Shown here one piece after another: positions 1-7,401 of a DNA stretch of 9,222 bases. Every line of letters begins with the position of its first letter. Position 1 is the stretch's first letter. This DNA is from Verrucomicrobiota bacterium. Its GTDB lineage: Bacteria; Verrucomicrobiota; Verrucomicrobiia; Verrucomicrobiales; DEV007. The stretch covers positions 1 to 9,222 of the forward strand of contig JAHDIL010000045.1 in assembly GCA_020630835.1 (NCBI GenBank), read 5' to 3'. The notes beneath the pieces are model-generated. The model was given only the letters and a program-made list of their open reading frames with translations. It was not told the origin of the DNA and made no database searches. A program made the position numbers and the translations under genes.

Positions 1-1842
1 CCATCCCATCGCTCCCGCGTTCATGCGGAGGCTACCGCCGACGTTGCCAGGGATCCCTTCCATCCACTCAAAATTAGAGAGCCCAGCAGCCTGAGCTGCT
101 GCCGCGAGAGCTTTAAACTTCACTCCAGCACCCGCTCTCAGCTGGTCCTCCCCTACCTGGTGGATCTCGGAAAATTCACCTCCGTTCGGGTGCACAACCA
201 CCCCGGCTATCCCTCCATCTCGAACCAGTAAGTTCGAGCCACGACCAATAACCCGCAGTGGCATCCCGCTATCAGCGCAGTGCTTGACTACGCGGGCTAG
301 ACCACTTGCCGTTGTTGGCTCCAGCCAGAACTGAGCAGGGCCACCGACTTTCATTGTCGTATGCCGTTTCATGGGCTCATAGAGGCGAGTTTTCGCTCCC
401 GGCTCCCCAAGAATCGAGATCAGGGCACTCATCTCCGCAAGATCACGAGTGAGGCGGCTTCCCACCTCGTGGATATTCCCTGCTCCAAGAGTGATCACCC
501 AATCCCCCTCGCGCAATCGACTCCCGACGGCTAAATGAAGGGTCTCCAAATCAGGGTGAAACTGAACCCTTTCCACCTGCCCCTCAGCCCTAACCGCCTG
601 CGCTATCGTATCACCACTCACGCCAGGGATCGGGTCCTCACTGGCCGCGTAGACATCCGTCACCCAAAGCTCATCAATCCCATCGAAACACGTGGCAAAT
701 TCATCGCGCAGCAGCTGAGTGCGACTATAGCGGTGGGGTTGAAAGAGGCATATGATCCGCCCCTGATGCTGAGAGCGTGCTGTTTCCACTGTTGCCAAAA
801 CCTCAGTAGGGTGATGGCCGTAATCGTCGATCAGGGTTATGCCGTCGGCCTGGTGCTTAACCTCGAAACGCCGCCTAGCACCGCGAAAAGAGGAAAGTCC
901 CTCGGCGATCTTGTCAAAGGCCACCCCGGTTTCATGCGCCAGGGCAATGACTGCTAGAGAATTAGACACATTATGGCGCCCAGGAATCCCTAAGCGCAGC
1001 CTGCCCAATTCCTCACCACACGCCTTGACGGTGAACTCTGTGCCAGCCCCCTTCGGCGTGAGATTTGTGGCTTGGTAATCAAGCCCCTCAGAGAAACCGT
1101 AAGAGATGCTACCCGCTTTTTCAGAGCACACCCTCCGCGCGTTCGCGTCATCACCACAATAAATCACCTTTGATGCCGTCTGATCGCGCAGGGTGGAAAA
1201 GACGCCCTCAATTTCCTCTAAACCTCCCTGGTAGTGGTCTAGATGCTCCGCCTCGATATTGAGCACAATGGCGTGCTCTGGGTAGAAGTTCACAAGAGTC
1301 CCGTCGCTTTCATCACCTTCAGCCACGAATAACTCACCCTTTTCATCCCAACGAGCATTCGTCCCGAGGATAGGAATCTCCGCGCCCACGTAGTGTGACG
1401 GGGCTTTCATGCCGACACGTAGCACGTGGGCTGCCATGGCCGAAGTCGTGGTCTTACCATGCGTGCCTGCGACAACGACCCCCTGCTTGCCCAACATTAT
1501 TGCAGCCAGAGCTTCTGCCCGGCGCAGAGTAGGTATTCCATTCGCTTCAGCAGCAGCGCGCGCAGGGTTCGTGCTACGAATGGCGCTCGAGTAGACAACG
1601 ATGTCGGCGTCAGCTACTGCCTCGGCTGAATGCGGGCTTGAGAAGACGAGACCTGCCTTCTCTAATCGTGCGGTTTCTCCAGATGTGACACGATCAGACC
1701 CTGAAACTCGATGTCCCAACTGGAGGAAAAGGGCGGCGAGACCACTCATCCCCGATCCCGCTACACCGATTAAATGCACACGGAGCGGAGTGTCCTCTCC
1801 GGCAGAAAACCTTGGCGCCCAATCTTTTGCTATTTCACTCAT
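1..1842 (-). CDS. murC-murB: MurC-MurB fusion: UDP-MurNAc:L-alanine ligase joined to UDP-MurNAc dehydrogenase (3' end outside window)
   Basis: Cytoplasmic peptidoglycan precursor enzyme. By family, MurB reduces UDP-GlcNAc-enolpyruvate to UDP-MurNAc with NADPH and FAD, and MurC then adds L-Ala using ATP. The 614 visible codons are one uninterrupted frame. MurC part (about 1-470): N-terminal glycine loop GVAGSGMSGLA (27-36), P-loop GTHGKTTTS (126-134), acidic EGDESD (175-180), then IEAEHLDHY, PGRHN, DDYGHHPTE, FQPHRYSRT and GAGNI (453-457). After a short linker the MurB FAD domain begins: MKVGGPA (497-503), GRGSNLLV (533-540), GIPGNVGG (596-603) and NAGAMG (608-613). The catalytic C-terminal part of MurB lies beyond the left edge. 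The start is fixed by ATG at 1842, with an in-frame TGA at 1858-1860 just upstream and a weak GAGGG about 11 bases before it. The chain order (MurC first) is opposite to the reaction order. Confidence 0.94.
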   Translation of the reverse strand, partial: MSEIAKDWAPRFSAGEDTPLRVHLIGVAGSGMSGLAALFLQLGHRVSGSDRVTSGETARLEKAGLVFSSPHSAEAVADADIVVYSSAIRSTNPARAAAEANGIPTLRRAEALAAIMLGKQGVVVAGTHGKTTTSAMAAHVLRVGMKAPSHYVGAEIPILGTNARWDEKGELFVAEGDESDGTLVNFYPEHAIVLNIEAEHLDHYQGGLEEIEGVFSTLRDQTASKVIYCGDDANARRVCSEKAGSISYGFSEGLDYQATNLTPKGAGTEFTVKACGEELGRLRLGIPGRHNVSNSLAVIALAHETGVAFDKIAEGLSSFRGARRRFEVKHQADGITLIDDYGHHPTEVLATVETARSQHQGRIICLFQPHRYSRTQLLRDEFATCFDGIDELWVTDVYAASEDPIPGVSGDTIAQAVRAEGQVERVQFHPDLETLHLAVGSRLREGDWVITLGAGNIHEVGSRLTRDLAEMSALISILGEPGAKTRLYEPMKRHTTMKVGGPAQFWLEPTTASGLARVVKHCADSGMPLRVIGRGSNLLVRDGGIAGVVVHPNGGEFSEIHQVGEDQLRAGAGVKFKALAAAAQAAGLSNFEWMEGIPGNVGGSLRMNAGAMGW

Positions 1843-2081
1843 GTGCTTTTTCTTCCCTCATCCAGCCAACTACGTAAAAACGCTGGCTAAGAGCGGAAAC
1901 TTTCGTCCTTTTAGAAGAGATTGTTTTGATTGGCAAATCTCAGGCCTCTTTTTTTCCAGAAAACATCCGCCCTGCACCTTTGGCGCTCGTTTGCATTCGA
2001 GCGAAATTCCTTTGCAGCGCTTAGAGTTTTGCCTTATCCCTGCCGGGTTCTCTGAACTCAACTATCTAAAAAACACCTATT
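1843..2081. other. Divergent spacer between murC-murB and cysK
   Basis: This 239-base, rather AT-rich spacer must hold the start signals of both flanking genes. It contains the candidate minus-strand promoter described separately. On the cysK side I see two small inverted repeats: CGCTCG/CGAGCG (1984-1989 with 1998-2003, 8-base loop) and GGGTTC/GAACTC (2045-2050 with 2054-2059, one G-T pair). No good -35/-10 pair for cysK and no riboswitch motif could be recognised. An open minus-strand frame at 1870-2061 shows no protein-like motifs and overlaps the candidate promoter. Confidence 0.5.
1908..1936 (-). promoter_or_regulatory. Candidate sigma-70-type promoter for murC-murB
   Basis: On the minus strand TTGCCA (1936-1931, 5 of 6 matches to the -35 consensus) is followed after exactly 17 bases by TAAAAG (1913-1908, 4 of 6 matches to the -10). 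Transcription would start near 1901, giving a leader of about 60 bases. Both hexamers lie in the divergent spacer and point at the fusion gene. This is a consensus match only, and sigma-factor preferences in this lineage may differ. Confidence 0.35.
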
Positions 2082-3071
2082 ATGGCTCACGGAAAAATTT
2101 ACGAAAACATCGTCGATACAGTTGGAAACACCCCTCTTGTTAAACTGAATCGCGTCACGGAAGGAGCAGACGCTACTATCGCGCTAAAGTGTGAGTTTTT
2201 TAACCCGCTTTCATCCGTGAAAGACCGCATCGGCATGGCCATGATTGAAGCCGCCGAAGCCGAAGGTAAGATCACCGCAGAAACCGTAATCGTCGAGCCA
2301 ACCTCAGGAAACACCGGGATCGCTCTCGCTTTCGTTTGCGCCGCTAAGGGCTATAAACTCATCCTCACCATGCCTGAGACCATGAGCGTAGAAAGACGGA
2401 CACTGCTGGCTCTACTCGGCGCTGAGCTCGTGCTAACCGAGGGGCCAAAAGGAATGAAGGGTGCCATCGCAAAGGCAGAAGAAATCGCCGCTCAGACACC
2501 AAATTCTTTCATCCCTCAGCAATTCAGCAATCCGGCTAACCCTGCCGTTCACGTCCGGACGACTGCCGAAGAAATCTGGGAAGACACTGCTGGCAAAGTA
2601 GATATCGTCGTATCCGCAGTCGGCACGGGTGGCACAGCCACTGGTTGTGTCGAGGGCCTGAAAGCGAAAAACCCGAACATTCAGGTAATCGTCGCAGAAC
2701 CAGTCGACTCCCCGGTTATCTCCCAGACCCTTGCTGGCGAAGAATTGACCCCTGGACCACATAAAATCCAGGGCACCGGAGCTGGATTCGTGCCCGATAA
2801 CCTGCACCTAAAGGCAGATAGCGGCGACCAACAGATCTCCGAGTGTATCCAAGTCAGCAACGATGACGCATTCGCCATGGCGCGCCGTATCGCTAAAGAA
2901 GAAGGCATACTTGGCGGCATCAGCACCGGTGCAAACATCTGTGCAGCTCTTGAAGTCGCTAAACGTCCAGAGAATGCGGGCAAGCTAATTGTGACGATCG
3001 GCTGCTCCACTGGCGAGCGCTACCTCTCAACTCCCCTAGCCGACGAAGCACGCGCAGCGGTAGGTGGCTAA
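2082..3071 (+). CDS. cysK: Cysteine synthase (O-acetylserine sulfhydrylase), PLP-dependent
   Basis: Cytoplasmic enzyme for the last step of cysteine synthesis: O-acetylserine plus sulfide gives L-cysteine and acetate. The 329-residue product is full length for the CysK/CysM fold-type II family (E. coli CysK has 323). Visible landmarks are NTPLVKLN (16-23), the PLP lysine K47 in [11 protein letters not shown], the substrate loop PTSGNTG (73-79), the QFSNPANP stretch (147-154), the phosphate-binding GTGGT (181-185), GGISTGA, and STGERYLST near the end, whose Ser (about 309) is the residue that contacts the PLP ring nitrogen. The segments around the active site fit CysK better than cystathionine beta-synthase or CysM, but substrate specificity cannot be proved from sequence. 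The ATG at 2082 has no Shine-Dalgarno sequence; the upstream bases are A/T-rich. The gene is divergent from murC-murB and is followed 180 bases later by the TPR gene. Confidence 0.95.
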   Translation: MAHGKIYENIVDTVGNTPLVKLNRVTEGADATIALKCEFFNPLSSVKDRIGMAMIEAAEAEGKITAETVIVEPTSGNTGIALAFVCAAKGYKLILTMPETMSVERRTLLALLGAELVLTEGPKGMKGAIAKAEEIAAQTPNSFIPQQFSNPANPAVHVRTTAEEIWEDTAGKVDIVVSAVGTGGTATGCVEGLKAKNPNIQVIVAEPVDSPVISQTLAGEELTPGPHKIQGTGAGFVPDNLHLKADSGDQQISECIQVSNDDAFAMARRIAKEEGILGGISTGANICAALEVAKRPENAGKLIVTIGCSTGERYLSTPLADEARAAVGG

Positions 3072-3147
3072 GAGAAAGCTAAGACTCCCTCCGTCATTCA
3101 GCCTAGGAGACCGCTCGCCCGGATCTACCTCGGTGTCTACAGTTCCC

Positions 3148-3166
3148 CCCCCACGAAAGGTTGGGG
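3148..3166 (+). terminator. Possible stem-loop after cysK
   Basis: CCCC-C-AC (3148-3154) can pair with GT-T-GGGG (3160-3166) around a GAAAG loop, with one C-T mismatch. It lies 77 bases past the cysK stop. No T-tract follows, so it is at best an atypical terminator or an RNA end structure. GGGGTT (3163-3168) could instead pair with AACCCC (3197-3202), an alternative fold. Confidence 0.2.
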
Positions 3167-3251
3167 TTGAAATTCTGCCGACTTGATGCACGGATAAACC
3201 CCTGGGCCCTAAGCCCTCAGTCGCAACAACGCATCGTGACCTGCTACTTTC

Positions 3252-4223
3252 ATGTCTGATACACCTACCTCTACCGATCTCGAAACAGCCATGCACGCGA
3301 GCCACTCGCAGTCCGCGGTCTCGTCTCTCGAGAAAAATCGAAAAACGCTCCTCATCTGCGCGCTTCTGGCCGTCATAGCTATCGGCGCCTTTGTGATTTA
3401 CACACAACTACAAGAGCAAAAGCGTAAGGAAGCCGCCTCCGCTTTCAGCGCGGCAGTGAGTTCTGGAGAAATCGAAGAGCTTGATCAGGTAGTCGTCGAC
3501 TTCCCAGGCACCGTTGCAGCAGGTAACGCATTACTGAGTAAGGCCGAAATCCTACTCAATCGCAATAAACCAGCAGATGCCGTTCAGGTGGTGGAAACCT
3601 TCCTCAGCAACCACCCCAAACACTCTCAGGTAGGCCAAGCGCACTTCATCCTCGCGAGCATAGCCCAAAAATCTGGCGAATTAACAGAAGCCGCTGAGCG
3701 CTATCAGCTCGTGCTCGAACAGGACACGACCGAAGCCTATCATCCCCTATCACTGATCAGGCTGGGCGACTTAGCTGCTGCCGGTGGTGACCCGCAAAAA
3801 GCGAAAGAAAATTACAACCAGTCGATTCAGCAATACGCCGGCAACCAATTCATCACTTTGGCCGAAAACCGCATGCGCATGCTAGCAATCGACAGCCCCC
3901 CAGTGGTGGAAAAACCAACGCCTCCACCTGCTCCAAAGCCAGCCGAGGAAAAACCAGCAGAAAAAAAACCGGCGCCCGCTGACAAACCAGCCCCTGCTGC
4001 CAAAACTGCTCCTGCTGCCAAACCTGCCCCTGCTGCCAAACCTGCCCCTGCTGCCAAACCTGCCCCTGCTGCCAAAACTGATCCTGAAAAGAAGGAAGCC
4101 CCTGCCCCTGAGGCAGAAAAGGAGGTTACTGCGAAACCACAGCCCGCTCAAAAACAAGAAGCTCAACCTGCGCAAAAGCAAACAGCTCAAGAAACAGAAG
4201 CTACTCCTCAAAAAGCGGAGTAG
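3252..4223 (+). CDS. Single-pass membrane TPR protein with Pro/Ala/Lys-rich repeat tail
   Basis: No named gene is recognised. The 323-residue product has a polar N-terminus (1-31), one hydrophobic helix (about 32-50) with K28, R30 and K31 just before it, and three TPR-like helical repeats (about 95-128, 130-164, 166-200; for example the GELTEAAERYQLVLE segment). From about 216 on, the tail is low-complexity Pro/Ala/Lys/Glu/Gln, including 18-base tandem repeats coding PAAKPA. The layout of short N-tail, one helix, then TPRs resembles YfgM-type proteins, whose TPR domain is periplasmic and linked to envelope protein biogenesis. That similarity is in architecture only. If topology is N-in, the TPRs and tail would be periplasmic, where the tail could act as a flexible spacer; basic PAAK tails also occur in DNA-binding proteins. 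The ATG at 3252 has no Shine-Dalgarno sequence. trhO follows after 52 bases, so co-transcription is likely. Confidence 0.85.
   Translation: MSDTPTSTDLETAMHASHSQSAVSSLEKNRKTLLICALLAVIAIGAFVIYTQLQEQKRKEAASAFSAAVSSGEIEELDQVVVDFPGTVAAGNALLSKAEILLNRNKPADAVQVVETFLSNHPKHSQVGQAHFILASIAQKSGELTEAAERYQLVLEQDTTEAYHPLSLIRLGDLAAAGGDPQKAKENYNQSIQQYAGNQFITLAENRMRMLAIDSPPVVEKPTPPPAPKPAEEKPAEKKPAPADKPAPAAKTAPAAKPAPAAKPAPAAKPAPAAKTDPEKKEAPAPEAEKEVTAKPQPAQKQEAQPAQKQTAQETEATPQKAE
3975..4082 (+). repeat. 18-base tandem repeat, six units, coding PA(A/D)K(P/T)(A/D)
   Basis: Six consecutive in-frame 18-base units sit in the tail of the TPR gene (codons 242-277). Units 3 to 5, in register at 4011-4028, 4029-4046 and 4047-4064, are identical (CCTGCTGCCAAACCTGCC). 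The units at 3993-4010 and 4065-4082 differ by one or a few bases, and the first (3975-3992) is degenerate. Identity at silent positions points to recent slippage or unequal recombination. Because the unit is a multiple of three, changes in copy number keep the frame. Confidence 0.95.
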
Positions 4224-4275
4224 TGATGACGGGAACGCGCCCGAGACCAAACGCATCCCCTAACAAAAAAGCATA

Positions 4276-5274
4276 ATGAGTCCATCACGTCCTCCTGGCT
4301 TGTCCATCGAGCATGCGGCAGGAAGTGATCAGGGTGCTTTCGACATCCTCCTATACTACCTTTACTTCGATATAGAGGACCCAGAACTCTACGCCGACCA
4401 GCACCGTAGTCTCTGCGAAACGCTCGGACTGCGAGGGCGTATCTTGATCGGAAAAGAGGGCATCAATGGCACAGTATCTGGGCCCCGCGAGGCAACTGAT
4501 GCCTACCAGAACGCTCTGCGAGAGGACCCGCGTTCCGCAACGATCGAGTTTAAGGTCGACCCCTCGGCTGACCATGTTTTCCCCAAACTTTCGATCAAAG
4601 TCCGCGAGGAGATTGTGACCCTTGGTCTTGGTGCCAAAGACTTCTCCCCAAACGAAACGAGTGGCACACGACTCTCCCCGACCGAATGGCACTCCGCCAT
4701 GCAGGATGAAAACGCCGTTCTCATAGATGGGCGCAACAACTACGAAAGCGATCTGGGTCGCTTTCGCGGCGCCCTGTGCCCTGACATTGACAACTTCCGC
4801 GACTTCCCACAGTGGGTTGAGGAAAACCGCGAACAGCTCGAGGGCAAAAAGCTCCTCACCTACTGCACCGGAGGCATTCGTTGTGAAAAACTGTCCGGCT
4901 TTCTTAAAAACGAGGGATTCGATGATGTCTACCAACTGGAGGGGGGAATCGTCACCTACGGCAAGGATGAGGAGGTAAAAGGCGACGGATTCGACGGTCT
5001 TTGCTACGTTTTCGACGAGCGAGTTGGCGTAGAGGTCAACCACACCGCATCGCACCGGCTTATCACTGAATGCCGGGCCTGCGGGAAAGAGCACTCTGAA
5101 TACAGCAATTGCGCCTGGAAAAGCTGCAATGCTAGGATTTTTATTTGTGACACCTGCGCTGCCGAGAGTGGCACCTACTGCGACGACGAATGCCGCAGGA
5201 ATGATGAAGCGGGTATTGTCCTAACTAAGGAAGAGCAAGTTGCTCGGCGCGCACAAGCGGCCCATTCAAAGTGA
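4276..5274 (+). CDS. trhO: tRNA uridine(34) hydroxylase, rhodanese family
   Basis: Member of the TrhO (YceA, UPF0176) family, which hydroxylates wobble uridine 34 of certain tRNAs to 5-hydroxyuridine using O2, the first step towards cmo5U or mo5U. The 332 residues have three parts. An N-terminal ferredoxin-like domain (about 22-115) includes GRILIGKEGINGTVSG and ends with the LSIKVREEIV segment. The rhodanese domain (about 130-225) carries VLIDGRNNYES and the active-site loop CTGGIRCEK, with the family's catalytic cysteine at C197. The C-terminal region has eight cysteines in the family pattern (C266, C269, C279, C284, C291, C294, C302, C306), probably metal-binding. VFDERVG, just before them, is also a family signature. 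Length and domain order match E. coli TrhO (350 residues). The ATG at 4276 lacks a Shine-Dalgarno sequence. The gene lies 52 bases after the TPR gene and ends a plus-strand run. Confidence 0.94.
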   Translation: MSPSRPPGLSIEHAAGSDQGAFDILLYYLYFDIEDPELYADQHRSLCETLGLRGRILIGKEGINGTVSGPREATDAYQNALREDPRSATIEFKVDPSADHVFPKLSIKVREEIVTLGLGAKDFSPNETSGTRLSPTEWHSAMQDENAVLIDGRNNYESDLGRFRGALCPDIDNFRDFPQWVEENREQLEGKKLLTYCTGGIRCEKLSGFLKNEGFDDVYQLEGGIVTYGKDEEVKGDGFDGLCYVFDERVGVEVNHTASHRLITECRACGKEHSEYSNCAWKSCNARIFICDTCAAESGTYCDDECRRNDEAGIVLTKEEQVARRAQAAHSK

Positions 5275-5292
5275 ACCCGGTCGGACGAACCC

Positions 5293-5324
5293 ATCCCCTA
5301 GTTACCAGAAAAGACTAGGGAGAT
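5293..5324. terminator. Stem-loop in the convergent spacer, possible terminator
   Basis: CCCTAGT (5296-5302) is a perfect inverted repeat of ACTAGGG (5314-5320) around an 11-base loop. With one bulged A (5321) the stem extends by three pairs, ATC (5293-5295) with GAT (5322-5324). It begins 19 bases after the trhO stop, between convergent genes, where a bidirectional terminator is expected. Neither strand shows a T-tract after the stem, so position is the main support. A 7-base stem alone is expected several times by chance in a window of this size. Confidence 0.3.
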
Positions 5325-5374
5325 GTGAATCCATTCAAGCGTCGGATTCTCTTAACAAGTAGGAAGCAATCTAC

Positions 5375-5470
5375 CTAGTCGACGCTCTTCACGTTTCGAA
5401 ACGCCTTCCAGTAAAACACACTTTTTGGCCTCGCGCTCTCATCAAAGAATCCCCCCAATACGTGGAGCAT
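5375..5470 (-). CDS. Possible 31-residue small protein downstream of the VWA gene
   Basis: An ATG-to-TAG frame of 31 codons starts 12 bases after the VWA stop codon, on the same strand, so it could be translated from the same mRNA. The product begins MLHVLGGFFDESARPK and continues with SVFYWKAFRNVKSVD. The mix of charged and aromatic residues looks protein-like, and five of the last fourteen are Arg, Lys or Asp. There is no Shine-Dalgarno sequence and no recognised motif or membrane helix. A frame this short is easily produced by chance, so this is a weak call resting on spacing and composition. Confidence 0.2.
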   Translation of the reverse strand: MLHVLGGFFDESARPKSVFYWKAFRNVKSVD

Positions 5471-5482
5471 TCGCAGAGAAAA

Positions 5483-7126
5483 CTAACGCTTATTCCTGAG
5501 AAACTGACTAAGCTCTAAACCTCGCAATGTTCGCCCATCTCCGAGCACGAGAGATGCCTCCCCCCGTGTTTTCTCGGCCAATTCTTGCAGTGGCTTCATG
5601 GCTTCGAAGGCCATCAGGCAAATCGTATTTATGCGCGCGCGGCTTTTCTCGTTGTTGTAAGAAATGAGAACGTCGACAAATTTATCGATCTTACCCTGAT
5701 GGCTCATAACACCATCTGTTAGAAAGAATATCTCCTGTGGTTCCAAATTCATGGCCATCTTAAGGGGGGCTCGCCAATCTGTGCCAAAGAGCGTCCTGAC
5801 TTCACTCAGGGCCTCTAGAGTTTCTCGAATATTGCTCGGTGAGGCAGCCTTCAATTCTCGAAAAGGAAGTTTACTATCGTCGCCTCCTCTGAACTTGAAC
5901 AGCCCCGGTCCATCAGCCTGCCTCCAGAGAGAGGGCTCAGGAGAGTCCCCAGCAAACCAAGCCGGCCCTGCAAAGAAAATAACCTGATACTTAGTCGTCC
6001 GTGGAAGAGATGTTAGCGTTGAGCGAAGCTCGTTTAACATCAGCTCAAAACGGTCAACTTTGCTCCCGCCGTCTCGCTGCAACATCGACCCCGAAACATC
6101 CACGACGAATACTATCCGATCGCCAGATCCTGACGAGCCAAAGAAGCTAACGGACTGCTTTCCTCGTCCGTTGAAGTTCATACTGCCGAAATCAGCTCCT
6201 AGAGAAAACCCGGCTAGTCCGGTGTCTGTTGTCGTCGGAAAATCAATAGCGCTATCAAAAACAAGGTCGGTTTGCGCTTCCAGTTGCGAGACAGGACTAG
6301 CAGACTGACTCGAGTAGCTAGGCAAGGCAGCGGCTTGCTCAGGAGCCTCCGGTCGACGCTCTTTTCGCTTGGGTCGTTCTATTTCATCGAATTTAGCCGG
6401 AGCGATAGCCGTCACTCGACTAACCTGATCGGCAGGCCTGCCCACCACAAGATTGGCAATCCAAATGAAGAAGATAATATGGAGAAGCGCCGCTGCTGCG
6501 ATCGATATATTGCGATCATTCCAGAACTTGCCGGTCGCTCCCGCTTCGTCATCCTCTTTGGGATTTCGCTTGGTGAAAGTCGCCAGGACAAGCCCTTTGA
6601 TCGGCGCTGCCTTGCTCGAGGCTGCCCGCTTGACCTGGCATGGGGGCGCTTTAGCGGACCAAGGCTTTTCTTCAGCGACGCCTGGCTCAACTGAGCTCTC
6701 ACTGGCGCTCAACTTCTGCGTAACAGCTTCCCTTCCCCAGCCAAGCTGATGTTCCAACGACATCTGACGTAAGGAATCATCTAAGTGGACAGCTTGATCA
6801 TAATGTTGTTTGGCGATTTCGAGCTGATGCCCATGCAGATACAAGCGACAGAGAATGGCATGCGACCGAGCTGACTCACGACCTTCCGCCAAAAAGGCGA
6901 CCAATTTCTGCCTCCACCACTCGGGCTTCACCCGCTGCTCAGTCAGTTCAAAAGCACGGACAAGCGTAACCTCATCCGGAAATGTGTTTGGAGCCTCATA
7001 GATAACAGTCGTAGCCTCATGGGACTCCCCAAGATCGACCAACATCTCAACCAAGCGCATCCGAACGCTCCAACTCTCTGGCTGAAGTCGCACGTCTTCT
7101 CGGAGGATATTCGCAGTCTCACTCAC
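5483..7126 (-). CDS. TPR - transmembrane - von Willebrand factor A domain protein
   Basis: No named gene is recognised. The 547-residue product has an alpha-helical TPR-like region (about 1-150), a polar linker, one hydrophobic helix (about 208-229, ISIAAAALLHIIFFIWIANL) with H216 inside it, a basic/Pro-rich linker (KRKERRPEAPEQ), and a C-terminal VWA domain (about 335-540). The VWA metal site is complete: DVSGS (D343, S345, S347), T449 in GTDW, and D471 in TDG. VWA domains bind protein ligands through this metal. There is no N-terminal signal peptide, so the simplest topology puts the TPRs in the cytoplasm and the VWA domain in the periplasm. The AALLH-type helix followed by a basic/Pro linker recalls TonB-like anchors; that is architectural inference. 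Start: GTG at 7126, with an in-frame TGA upstream and no ATG, GTG or TTG between. No Shine-Dalgarno sequence is seen. No BatA/MoxR-type partner genes lie adjacent. Confidence 0.9.
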   Translation of the reverse strand: MSETANILREDVRLQPESWSVRMRLVEMLVDLGESHEATTVIYEAPNTFPDEVTLVRAFELTEQRVKPEWWRQKLVAFLAEGRESARSHAILCRLYLHGHQLEIAKQHYDQAVHLDDSLRQMSLEHQLGWGREAVTQKLSASESSVEPGVAEEKPWSAKAPPCQVKRAASSKAAPIKGLVLATFTKRNPKEDDEAGATGKFWNDRNISIAAAALLHIIFFIWIANLVVGRPADQVSRVTAIAPAKFDEIERPKRKERRPEAPEQAAALPSYSSQSASPVSQLEAQTDLVFDSAIDFPTTTDTGLAGFSLGADFGSMNFNGRGKQSVSFFGSSGSGDRIVFVVDVSGSMLQRDGGSKVDRFELMLNELRSTLTSLPRTTKYQVIFFAGPAWFAGDSPEPSLWRQADGPGLFKFRGGDDSKLPFRELKAASPSNIRETLEALSEVRTLFGTDWRAPLKMAMNLEPQEIFFLTDGVMSHQGKIDKFVDVLISYNNEKSRARINTICLMAFEAMKPLQELAEKTRGEASLVLGDGRTLRGLELSQFLRNKR

Positions 7127-7226
7127 GGCGGGCGTAAGATAGCAAAAGTGCCGAAGAAAGGCGAGGACTTTAGCTCATGAAGGCTGCCAGAGGGACGCAA
7201 AGCGCCCACTCCTCTGCGGATCCAAG

Positions 7227-7337
7227 TCAGTAGCGGACGCCTGAAACTCCATCAAAACCCACGAAATGAGTGCCGGTTATTCTCACAGGCTGCCCCATCG
7301 CGAAAAGACGGTAGTGGTGGTCAACTAGATCAGACAT
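7227..7337 (-). CDS. Possible 36-residue small ORF upstream of the VWA gene
   Basis: An ATG-to-TGA frame of 36 codons starts at 7337. A purine-rich GGGAAGGA ends two bases before the ATG, one of the better Shine-Dalgarno-like strings in the window, though it sits closer than usual. The product begins MSDLVDHHYRLFAMGQPVRI and has no recognised motif. It lies 100 bases upstream of the VWA GTG on the same strand and could be a leader ORF, a small protein or chance. Length alone does not support it. Confidence 0.15.
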   Translation of the reverse strand: MSDLVDHHYRLFAMGQPVRITGTHFVGFDGVSGVRY

Positions 7338-7401
7338 GTTCCTTCCCGTCACGGTTACCGAGACTCACAATCGAGCCGGATCATCTATCGGTCATGAAAG
7401 A

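Noticed and set aside
1862..1888. Overlapping inverted repeats CCAGC/GCTGG and AGCCA/TGGCT in the murC leader
   Set aside because: Five-base stems with loops of 15 bases are common by chance. They match no known leader regulator.
1601..2143. 180-codon plus-strand frame across the murC start and divergent spacer
   Set aside because: Its first part is antisense to well-supported murC coding sequence and its end overlaps the cysK start. The translation has no motif and is Ser/Pro/Arg-rich as expected of an antisense frame.
3036..3407. 123-codon minus-strand frame covering the whole cysK-TPR spacer
   Set aside because: It overlaps both flanking genes on the opposite strand and its translation is Arg/Gly/Ser-rich with no recognisable motif. 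The spacer is simply free of stops in that frame.
4351..5094. 247-codon minus-strand frame inside trhO
   Set aside because: It is entirely antisense to trhO, whose catalytic and cysteine motifs are clear, so it is a shadow of biased codon use.
5392..5403. Perfect 12-base palindrome CGTTTCGAAACG in the convergent spacer
   Set aside because: About two perfect 12-base palindromes are expected by chance in 9.2 kb (one per 4096 positions). It is not repeated elsewhere that I noticed and matches no operator I recognise.
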